Assembly (NCBI GenBank): GCA_964634885.1
Contig: CAZWLN010000085.1
Coordinates: 1-13,899, forward strand
Source: DAINRZ01 sp964634885
GTDB lineage: Bacteria > Bacteroidota > Ignavibacteria > Kapaibacteriales > UBA2268
Length of the DNA stretch: 13,899 nt
Direction: 5' to 3'
Shown: positions 6,942 through 13,899 of the stretch, piece by piece
How the letters are laid out: each line of letters begins with the position of its first letter
How positions within the stretch are numbered: position 1 is the stretch's first letter
The notes under the pieces: generated by a model
Told to the model about the DNA's origin: nothing
The model's database searches: none
The model's input: only the letters and a program-made list of their open reading frames with translations
Program-made: the position numbers and the translations under genes

Positions 6942-8228
6942 ATGAAAAGAGCGTTATATTTATTCGTAATGTTAATTCCTGTTTTACTGTCTGCTCAGAC
7001 GGGCACACTCGGCCTCGATGTAGTCTGGCAGAAGGAAATCCCAGGCCTTGACGTAAGCCAGGCTAAGTTCTCAGCCGACGGCAGGTACCTCTACCTCGCT
7101 GTGGGTACGGAAATCAGGAAAATGTCAGTGGAAAACGGCGAAGTAGTTTCCAATTTCCCGGACCATGTTGACTACGATATTAATGAGATGAATATCTCAA
7201 AAAACGGCAATTACCTTGTCGTTGTAACCGGAGCGGGTTCAGCTCATGTATTTGACTTGAGGACTGAAAAAAAGGTATTTAAAATACCGACGGACTCAAA
7301 TACACTTATTGATCCTGTATATACTGCCGACATCAGTAATAACGAGGAATTACTATATCTTGGAGGCTATGTTAACAATGATTGCTATACTGTTGTTTAT
7401 AATTTCATTGAGGACAAGGAAGTTGCAAGGGTATATGTCGGAGGCATATTTAAGAAACTGAAACTCTCTCACGACGGCAAACAGTTTGTTACGGGTACAT
7501 CGTACAAGAATTATATGAACGAATACTACAACCGTCTGGTTCTCTGGAGTACGGATTCAATGAAACAGGTGGCTGTCCTGGAAGATGTGGAAGCTAATCC
7601 TGACGGTTTTTATTATATCAAATTTTCTAATAATGACAAATATTTAGGGTATAATAGAAAAAATTATACTTCATTAAAACGAACAATGAGGATTCTTAGT
7701 ATTAATACAAATGAATTAATATTCCAATCTGATTCCCTGATTAATTGCTATCAATTTGAGATATTACCTGATAATGAAAGTTTTCTTTTATATTATTATT
7801 CAAACATAATTGGACATAAAGTTGAATTACATGACTTTAGTAGTAAAATAAAGGAATACGTTATGAATGCTGGTATAATGGATTCCTATGATTCAAGCGG
7901 TGTTTGGAAAGTATTATGCCATGGTAATAGCATTTTCACTTTACTTACTAACAGTACGAATTATGTAAATGATCAAAATCCTGATAAGAATATTATCATG
8001 TCAGTAGAAAATGGTAATATCATTATGGAAGTTAACGAAATAATATCATCATCAGTAAATGTTACAATCTATGATTTACTTGGTAATATCATATATTCTG
8101 AAATTGTTGAAAACTCAGCCTCTTCCGGCAGGTACACATTAAATGTCATCTTACCTTCCGGTGTTTATATCTCTAAAGCACAAGCAGACGGTAAAGAGTA
8201 TTCATTCAGACTAAATGTTGTGAGGTGA
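6942..8228 (+). CDS. X2: secreted beta-propeller protein with T9SS C-terminal domain
   Basis: This 428-residue paralogue of X1 and X3 has the same signal peptide. Its first 209 bp (6942-7150) match X1 apart from a few mostly synonymous changes. It then diverges sharply (about residues 70-173), returns to near identity for 128 bp (7462-7589; LSHDGKQFVTGTSYKNY through VAVLEDV), and diverges again to the end. The C-terminal domain (VTIYDLLGN, LPSGVYISKA, LNVVR) is still a type IX sorting domain but is not the X1/X3 version. The fold is expected to be a WD40-like propeller. It ends in TGA, 3 nt before Y2, and GAGG (8222-8225) serves as the Y2 ribosome-binding site. Confidence 0.87.
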   Translation: MKRALYLFVMLIPVLLSAQTGTLGLDVVWQKEIPGLDVSQAKFSADGRYLYLAVGTEIRKMSVENGEVVSNFPDHVDYDINEMNISKNGNYLVVVTGAGSAHVFDLRTEKKVFKIPTDSNTLIDPVYTADISNNEELLYLGGYVNNDCYTVVYNFIEDKEVARVYVGGIFKKLKLSHDGKQFVTGTSYKNYMNEYYNRLVLWSTDSMKQVAVLEDVEANPDGFYYIKFSNNDKYLGYNRKNYTSLKRTMRILSINTNELIFQSDSLINCYQFEILPDNESFLLYYYSNIIGHKVELHDFSSKIKEYVMNAGIMDSYDSSGVWKVLCHGNSIFTLLTNSTNYVNDQNPDKNIIMSVENGNIIMEVNEIISSSVNVTIYDLLGNIIYSEIVENSASSGRYTLNVILPSGVYISKAQADGKEYSFRLNVVR

Positions 8229-8231
8229 GCC

Positions 8232-8882
8232 ATGAGTAAAAATATATGCATATTATTTATTACGGCCTTTATGGCAGCTTACAGCCAGGACTTCGAACCT
8301 TCGCAGCGCGCTTTTCACCCGGACGCAAACAGCAGTTCCACATTTTTCATCAATGCCGATTCCGCCAAATTCAAGGCCAGGAGCGTCATCAGAGGGTGGC
8401 AATGGGGCGGGAGCCGCCGTTTCACTAAGGGTGTGCTGTGCCATACCCATGACGGAATAGAAGAAATCAAGCTTTCTTCAATACCCTATACGACTTTTGT
8501 CGATAGCTGCGAACTGTTCCTGCATCCCTGGGGCTATACGCACTGCGTAGGCCCGGAACCGCTGAATGCAAGGGGGATACAATATGAACCCACGCTTCTT
8601 CTGAATCCGGACAATCCCGACAGCCTGATTATAAGGCAGGGAGACACTACACTACCCGTTTTCGGTTTCCTTACGAGAAGAGGTTTCATACCGGAATTCG
8701 GAGACCCCAATTTTAACCGCTTAATTATAGACGACTCCCTTAACGGTGAAGTAATCCTTGCCGACCCCTGGCCCGATTATATGCTGGGGATGAATGGCGT
8801 TTTTCCCGAATCGGGCAGCTTGACACAAGCTTTCAGCTTCGGGCAAAATATCATTATTAGCTGTGACTTATCTTCTCTTTGA
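8232..8882 (+). CDS. Y2: short secreted protein, N-terminal module of Y3
   Basis: This 216-residue counterpart of Y1 has a different signal peptide (MSKNICILFITAFMAAYSQ), then the same module from DFEPSQRAFHPD to MNG. Its nucleotides 8485-8812 are identical to Y1 6456-6783 (328 bp). The tail reads VFPESGSLTQAFSFGQN and ends in SCDLSSL before TGA, the same frame as the relict at 4706-4814 but four codons shorter. The module family and function are unknown. The three tails end at three different stops, which suggests the tail is under weak constraint. Confidence 0.7.
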   Translation: MSKNICILFITAFMAAYSQDFEPSQRAFHPDANSSSTFFINADSAKFKARSVIRGWQWGGSRRFTKGVLCHTHDGIEEIKLSSIPYTTFVDSCELFLHPWGYTHCVGPEPLNARGIQYEPTLLLNPDNPDSLIIRQGDTTLPVFGFLTRRGFIPEFGDPNFNRLIIDDSLNGEVILADPWPDYMLGMNGVFPESGSLTQAFSFGQNIIISCDLSSL

Positions 8883-8972
8883 GTGTCACTGTAAATATTA
8901 TATATTGCATTTTTGATTTTACTAATTAAAAATTGAAATAACTATTAAAAAATAAAAAAAATAGAGGTCGTT
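8883..8972 (+). promoter_or_regulatory. Leader and RBS of X3
   Basis: Nearly the same as the X1 leader apart from a few substitutions and small indels in A runs; it ends with AGAGG (8963-8967), five nt before the ATG. The TTGCAT box is kept (8905-8910), but the candidate -10 box of X1 is changed, so no firm promoter can be called. Confidence 0.35.
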
Positions 8973-10280
8973 ATGAAAAGAGCGTTATATTTATTCGTAA
9001 TGTTAATTCCTGTTTTGCTGTCAGCCCAGACAGGCACACTCGGCCTCGACATCGTCTGGCAGAAGGAAATCCCCGGCCTCGACGTCAGCCAGGCTAAGTT
9101 CTCAGCCGACGGTAAGTACTTGTACCTCGCAGTGGGTACGGAAATCAGGAAAATGTCCGTGGAAACCGGTGAAGTCGTTTCAACGTTTGATAATACGGGA
9201 TTACCGTCAATTGCTAAACTCTATCATATGAACGTATCCAGTTTAGGCAACTATGTTTATGCAAATAACGGTAATGGTGAAATATGCATTTGGGACACAA
9301 AGACAGAACGGCCCTATAAGACAATACTATTCGGAGAAAGAGGTAAAGACTCGACTGCAAATTGCGTCATTATGACGCCTGACGAAAAATATCTCTTAAT
9401 ATGTATGGCAATAAAGGACGGTAGCGACAATCATCCAAATTATGTGACTGTCTATGACTTGGAAACAGAAGTACAAATAACAAAAATATATGTTCAGGGG
9501 CATATTGATCTTATTCAACTCTCTCACGACGGCAAACACTTTGTTACGGGTTCATCTTACAAGAATTATATGAACGAATACTACAACCGTCTGGTTCTCT
9601 GGAGCACGGATTCCATGAAACAGGTGGCTGTCTTGGAAGATGTGGTAGGACGAGGTGAAGGATATTTTAAAATAAAATTTTCACCAAATGATGAATACAT
9701 AGGTTATATTCGAAAGGAAAACAAATCTGGGATAAGAATATCTAGATTTTTAAATTCTTCTTCGAAAACAATATTTAAAGAAACAGATGCTTCAAGAGAT
9801 TGCTACGAATTTGAATTCCTGCCTGATAATCAACATTTATTAATTGAATATTATACTGATTCAGAAGGCAGCTATTTGGAGTTGCACGATTTTACAACAA
9901 TGATAAAAAAGTACCAGATAAACACTGCAATTATTCAGTGTTTTGATTCAAATGGAGTTTGGAAAATCTATATATGTAATCCTCCGAATCATTATTTATT
10001 AACAAATACCACTTCAACAGTAATTGAAAATCCTGATAATGACATAACTTTGAATGTAGTTGATAACAACATATTAGTTTCTTTTATTAATAACGTTGTT
10101 GTTCCAATTTACATTACTATCTATGACCTTATCGGAAATACCGTTCATCAGGAAACGATAAATGAACTTTCAATTGGAAGTACTTACCAGGTTAATGCGG
10201 AACTACCATCAGGACTGTACATAAGTAAGATTCAATCAGGTGAAAAGAACTATAATTTTAAATTTGAGATTGCGAGGTAA
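8973..10280 (+). CDS. X3: secreted beta-propeller protein with T9SS C-terminal domain
   Basis: This 435-residue paralogue is collinear with X1 and has the same signal peptide, propeller layout and type IX sorting domain (from about 359). Nucleotides 9217-9551 are identical to X1 5139-5473, and 10113-10272 are identical to X1 6035-6194. Between these, residues 224-345 differ strongly (for example FSPNDEYIGYIRKENKSG against FSPDDKYLGCNREEPINGS in X1). The propeller's early blades and the secretion domain are therefore shared while the later blades differ. The Y3 ribosome-binding site (GAGG, 10274-10277) lies in the last codons of X3 and the Y3 ATG follows 3 nt after the TAA. Pairing with the full-length Y3 suggests X and Y proteins work together, but this is inference. 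Confidence 0.88.
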   Translation: MKRALYLFVMLIPVLLSAQTGTLGLDIVWQKEIPGLDVSQAKFSADGKYLYLAVGTEIRKMSVETGEVVSTFDNTGLPSIAKLYHMNVSSLGNYVYANNGNGEICIWDTKTERPYKTILFGERGKDSTANCVIMTPDEKYLLICMAIKDGSDNHPNYVTVYDLETEVQITKIYVQGHIDLIQLSHDGKHFVTGSSYKNYMNEYYNRLVLWSTDSMKQVAVLEDVVGRGEGYFKIKFSPNDEYIGYIRKENKSGIRISRFLNSSSKTIFKETDASRDCYEFEFLPDNQHLLIEYYTDSEGSYLELHDFTTMIKKYQINTAIIQCFDSNGVWKIYICNPPNHYLLTNTTSTVIENPDNDITLNVVDNNILVSFINNVVVPIYITIYDLIGNTVHQETINELSIGSTYQVNAELPSGLYISKIQSGEKNYNFKFEIAR

Positions 10281-10283
10281 ATC

Positions 10284-13200
10284 ATGTATAAATATTTGAT
10301 TATACTCGTCATAGCCACAGCCACACTGTATTCTCAGGACTTCGAGCCTTCGCAGCGCGCTTTTCACCCGGACGCAAACAGCAGTTCAACATTTTTCATC
10401 AATGCCGATTCCGCCAAATACAAGGCCAGGAGCGTCATCCGAGGGTGGCAATGGGGCGGGAGCCGCCGTTTCACTAAGGGAGTGCTGTGTCATACCCACG
10501 AAGGTATAGATGCAATCAATCTTTCTTCAATACCCTATACGACTTTTGTCGATAGCTGCGAACTGTTCCTGCATCCCTGGGGCTATACGCACTGCGTAGG
10601 CCCGGAACCGCTGAATGCAAGGGGGATACAATATGAACCCACGCTTCTTCTGAATCCGGACAATCCCGACAGCCTGATTATAAGGCAGGGAGACACTACA
10701 CTACCCGTTTTCGGTTTCCTTACGAGAAGAGGTTTCATACCGGAATTCGGAGACCCCAATTTTAACCGCTTAATTATAGACGACTCCCTTAACGGCGAAG
10801 TAGTCCTTGCCGACCCCTGGCCCGATTATATGCTGGGGATGAACGGGATTGAGCATAATAAAGAAGATGATGAGCAATATGTAATTGATGAATACCTTTG
10901 CCGTACATTGAGTTTCGAGATAAACCTGAGGCGCTTCGACGCCGCGCTCGACGACAGCGCCGTGCTGAAGGTGGAACTGCCCTATACCATCGGCAAATCG
11001 GAAGACGACAGCTACAGGATTAAGTTCCACAGCGTACCCTCAGGCGTACCCTCGAATTACGTAACTCTCGCCAACGGCAGGGGTAAGATTCGAAAGATGG
11101 ACAGCGTTTCCACCGAAACAAGGTTTTTCTACATCACCCGCAATATGCTTCCCGCCGACGGCTCTGACATTACAATTACAGCGTTCTTTCAAATGAAAGA
11201 TGATAAATTGATTTTTAATGATAATAGAAAACTAAAAGCAGATTACATTAATCCGAAAGAAGACGAGATCAACCGCATCAAGATCAGGATAACCAAAATG
11301 AACGCGTCCTGTCCACTGTCGATCGACTGGGTGCGGCTGGCTACGCCGAACACGGACTCGCTCCTGCGCGGGGTTTACGACGACAGCTTAGAGATTTACA
11401 CCCAACGGACCATCAACCAGCTCGCCGACACCCACTACACGAACAGGGCCATCCGCCTTTTCCGCTACCACACCATCGTCGAAGGCGGCGTCTTCAACTG
11501 GATTTCCGACCACTACTTCAACAAGCTCATCGGCAACATCTCCACGTCGGAGTCCGGCGTGGTCTATCCCGACCATTACGAACGCTACCTGAACACCACC
11601 GACCACTGGATGAGTACATTCATCTCTAAGAACTTCGTCTCGGCCCCTTACTCCCGCCGTTCCTACGGCAATGAATTATACTACAAGCCGAGGACTTACG
11701 GGCTTCTTAACGGCTACATCGGCTACCCTGCCACAGGCCCGGACAGTTCTTCTTACGAGACCTACCTCGTAGATACCAATACAAGCGATTTGCTGCCGAT
11801 TACGCGTTTCATCTACAACACCCCGGACACCGACTCATTATACCGCCACACGATGAACTGGGGCGATAATTACTCAGGCCTTTCCTACCAGGCATACTGG
11901 GAGAACAGCCTCTACCTTAATTACTTCAAGAGAGAGAGCCGCGGGTTCCTGTTTTCCGGCCAGCCCTGGTGGGCACAGAATTTCATCCTGTTGTCCTGGG
12001 ACTCATGCAAGGTCTTACAGTATCCCGGCCAGCCAGAAAGCGAAGTAACCTGGAGAAAAGTGTGTTTAGAGAATAAAAGGCCCATGACTGGCCCAGAGTA
12101 TCGCCTTGCCTGCTGGACGCCGCTGATTCTCGGAGCTAAAGGCCTGATATACGACGGCCCGGATTCTGACATCGGCATTTCCAAAGGCATCTATTACAGC
12201 AGGATATATGATAATACCTGCATCAGCCAGCCTACACGCGGCGAACTGGAAGCGATTGCCGACGACATGGCTTTTCTTGCCTCAGACACGGCAGGGCCGG
12301 ACTTCCTCAGGGATGCCGATGAAATTGGAGGTTTGAACCGGAGGCTGTTGAGCTTAGACACTTTAGCCAAATACACTGACAGGCCGAAGAACAAGTTGTA
12401 CATAGGCAGGAAAACCATGCGCCTCGAGATGAGGAAAATTCACGAACTGATACGCACTGAGGAAAACACTCTGTTGAACCTTCAGTTACAGTGCTGGTTA
12501 GACAAGGGCTTCAAGAAATCGTACCTTCAGCATCCCGGTTACACAAGCTGCCTGATTAACAGTTTCATCGACACGGCGGCAGTCAGAACGCGCTACACCG
12601 GCTCGGCTGCCTTTGAAGGAACCCCTGAGTTCAATTACCAGGATTCGTCGTTTTACGACCTGACGATTCTTAACCACAATTCAGATACGGACATGGACAG
12701 CATTTTCTACCTCGGAGCCGTCAACAGACGCACATCGCCGTTGCTGCTCGAAGGCAATTCCGATGAGGACACCATGTTCTTTTACAGTGACGCCGAATTT
12801 GACGACCTGATGAGATATGGCGGCGAGTCGATGAAATATTTTGATGGCAGCCAGTCTTGCATATACCGGAACGCTGCCGGATGGGGTGAGCAAGGCTGGT
12901 TGCGCCGCGGCTGCCGGGACATTCTCATACCTCTGAATTACCTAAGTCCCATCGACAGCAACGCATACTGCAACGTCCATTTCACAGAACTCGGCAAGGG
13001 GACAAGCCTCGACAACAGTTGGTGGCGGCAGAAGCCTTTCATGTATGTTACCGACACAGTACTGTCCCAGGTTGACACTTTGGTTTTGCGCACGGTTCCG
13101 GGCGAGGGAAAGATTATGGTTGCCGAAATCCTCAGGGTAGGCTCTACAAGCAGCGGTTGCGACGTCTGCGACAGCATCCAAAAAATAACCCTTACGGTAG

Positions 13201-13899
13201 CAGCATCCGATGATAGTTGCTGCTGGGATATAAGGTATAAGAACGACAGTAAGATTGCTTTTACTAATATACCAATCGGTTTTTCTTTTCCTTACAACAT
13301 AGACGACAGCAATATTAGTTTTGAATCGAACGGAAACGGAAGCTTGAAACGCTACCACAATAAAGGCAGGAAAATGTTTGTACAAACGATAGACACTCTT
13401 TCCAGGAATGAATCGGGAATACTGGCTACTGTCTGCCTTGTTCCCGGCACTCATTTCAACTATACCTATACGGTTGGAGGCTTAGTTGACAAGACGTACT
13501 GCAAAAAAGAATCATCCGGCGCCATGTCCTGCCCCGTGTCAGATTCGGCATGTTGTGAGAATACAACACTGGTATTCGACAGCCAGAATAATTGCGGAGT
13601 TATTCAGGTGCTGGATACCTATTTTTACCAGCCCTGCCGTTACAACATTTCTTTCGACAATCCCTACGATTCTTGTTTCTATGATGTGGCCGTCCGACAG
13701 GAGCACAGCTACGACAGCGACGTCGATATTGACAGCCTGAACGAATCAAACGTCCTCCTGTCGGACTACGAAAAAGAAATGTGCGATCCCTTCGATGTGA
13801 AGTCCAAATTTAAATACAGCAGGCGGAATATCACAGATACCGTTTGCCTGAAATTCTACATCATCAGCGGGAGCGATACGGTCTGCGTGAAGGATTCAT
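10284..13899 (+). CDS. Y3: giant secreted multidomain protein, 3' end beyond window
   Basis: Translation from the ATG at 10284 stays open for 1205 codons to the window edge. Order: signal peptide (1-18); Y module (19-188); beta-rich region (about 200-355) ending in SIDWVRLATPNTDS; aromatic-rich middle (about 360-640) with QPWWAQNF (560-567) and GPEYRLACWTPLILGAKGL (603-621); helical stretch (about 650-745); beta region with YLGAVNRRTSPLL (809-821), FTELGKG (900-906) and VPGEGKIMVAEIL (938-950); and a Cys-rich part from about 955 with 15 Cys in 247 residues, including doublets DSCCWDI and DSACCEN. The blocks at 603-621 and 938-950 recall TIM-barrel glycoside hydrolases and their C-terminal beta domain, but I cannot name a family or catalytic residues. 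A T9SS domain may lie beyond the window. Expected to be extracellular or cell-surface. Confidence 0.88.
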   Translation, partial: MYKYLIILVIATATLYSQDFEPSQRAFHPDANSSSTFFINADSAKYKARSVIRGWQWGGSRRFTKGVLCHTHEGIDAINLSSIPYTTFVDSCELFLHPWGYTHCVGPEPLNARGIQYEPTLLLNPDNPDSLIIRQGDTTLPVFGFLTRRGFIPEFGDPNFNRLIIDDSLNGEVVLADPWPDYMLGMNGIEHNKEDDEQYVIDEYLCRTLSFEINLRRFDAALDDSAVLKVELPYTIGKSEDDSYRIKFHSVPSGVPSNYVTLANGRGKIRKMDSVSTETRFFYITRNMLPADGSDITITAFFQMKDDKLIFNDNRKLKADYINPKEDEINRIKIRITKMNASCPLSIDWVRLATPNTDSLLRGVYDDSLEIYTQRTINQLADTHYTNRAIRLFRYHTIVEGGVFNWISDHYFNKLIGNISTSESGVVYPDHYERYLNTTDHWMSTFISKNFVSAPYSRRSYGNELYYKPRTYGLLNGYIGYPATGPDSSSYETYLVDTNTSDLLPITRFIYNTPDTDSLYRHTMNWGDNYSGLSYQAYWENSLYLNYFKRESRGFLFSGQPWWAQNFILLSWDSCKVLQYPGQPESEVTWRKVCLENKRPMTGPEYRLACWTPLILGAKGLIYDGPDSDIGISKGIYYSRIYDNTCISQPTRGELEAIADDMAFLASDTAGPDFLRDADEIGGLNRRLLSLDTLAKYTDRPKNKLYIGRKTMRLEMRKIHELIRTEENTLLNLQLQCWLDKGFKKSYLQHPGYTSCLINSFIDTAAVRTRYTGSAAFEGTPEFNYQDSSFYDLTILNHNSDTDMDSIFYLGAVNRRTSPLLLEGNSDEDTMFFYSDAEFDDLMRYGGESMKYFDGSQSCIYRNAAGWGEQGWLRRGCRDILIPLNYLSPIDSNAYCNVHFTELGKGTSLDNSWWRQKPFMYVTDTVLSQVDTLVLRTVPGEGKIMVAEILRVGSTSSGCDVCDSIQKITLTVAASDDSCCWDIRYKNDSKIAFTNIPIGFSFPYNIDDSNISFESNGNGSLKRYHNKGRKMFVQTIDTLSRNESGILATVCLVPGTHFNYTYTVGGLVDKTYCKKESSGAMSCPVSDSACCENTTLVFDSQNNCGVIQVLDTYFYQPCRYNISFDNPYDSCFYDVAVRQEHSYDSDVDIDSLNESNVLLSDYEKEMCDPFDVKSKFKYSRRNITDTVCLKFYIISGSDTVCVKDS

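Larger units (their letters stand above)
6757..8785 (+). repeat. Tandem unit 2 (leader, X2, Y2), the most diverged
   Basis: Second direct repeat unit, 2029 bp. Its leader, the variable segments of X2, the X2 C-terminal domain and the Y2 signal peptide differ from units 1 and 3, while the X N-terminus, the X central island and most of Y are nearly identical to them. Confidence 0.9.
8786..10834 (+). repeat. Tandem unit 3 (leader, X3, start of Y3)
   Basis: Third direct repeat unit, 2049 bp, ending at the GGGGATGAACGG copy at 10835-10846. Downstream of that point the sequence no longer resembles the other units and continues as the long part of Y3. It is closest to unit 1. Confidence 0.9.

Noticed and set aside
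4895..10280. Retroelement-based diversity-generating system acting on X
   Set aside because: No reverse transcriptase or template/variable repeat pair with adenine-specific changes is seen; differences include indels and all base changes.
4706..10846. Transposon or insertion sequence as the cause of the repeats
   Set aside because: No transposase, terminal inverted repeats or target-site duplication is visible; edges at a shared 12-bp word fit direct-repeat recombination better.
10770..13740. Minus- and plus-strand ORFs within the 10284-13899 region
   Set aside because: The continuous 1205-codon plus-strand frame with a signal peptide and consistent composition accounts for the whole region; the others are shadows.

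Overview
The window looks like a chromosomal segment from a Bacteroidota/Chlorobiota-type (FCB group) bacterium, possibly of the Ignavibacteria/Kapabacteria kind. This rests on secreted beta-propeller proteins ending in a type IX secretion (Por) C-terminal domain, a very long secreted protein with Cys-doublet repeats, and a GH57 branching enzyme. The lineage is inferred; there is no rRNA or marker gene to confirm it.

Region 1 (1-4468, minus strand) starts with a heptamer-based tandem repeat that runs off the left edge. Next comes a compact minus-strand operon, read right to left: a GH57 1,4-alpha-glucan branching-type enzyme, a Wzx-like polysaccharide flippase with a TTG start, and UDP-galactopyranose mutase (glf). 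The genes are 15 nt apart and then overlap by 4 nt. Together they suggest synthesis and export of a galactofuranose-containing surface polysaccharide, with an alpha-glucan enzyme in the same transcript.

Region 2 (4469-4705) is the divergent intergenic region. It holds a 12-bp perfect palindrome and a 13-bp inverted repeat.

Region 3 (4706-10834) is a tandem array of three roughly 2.03-2.05 kb units. Each unit has an AT-rich leader, gene X (signal peptide, beta-propeller, T9SS type A C-terminal domain) and gene Y (secreted, unrecognised 188-residue N-terminal module). X and Y are translationally coupled. The X copies are mosaics: constant islands alternate with AT-rich variable segments, and a 335-bp exact-identity tract between X1 and X3 is flanked by diverged sequence. 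Y1 and Y2 end soon after the module. In the third unit the same module opens a very long ORF, Y3, that runs uninterrupted from 10284 to the window end (1205 codons seen). Both outer edges of the array lie at the same 12-bp sequence GGGGATGAACGG (4706-4717 and 10835-10846), and its one-base variant marks the two internal junctions. This looks like a tandem triplication at a short direct repeat that left two short Y derivatives upstream of the full-length gene.

Region 4 (10835-13899) is the rest of Y3: a middle part with a TIM-barrel-glycosidase-like signature (tentative) and a Cys-rich beta-repeat C-terminal region that continues beyond the window.
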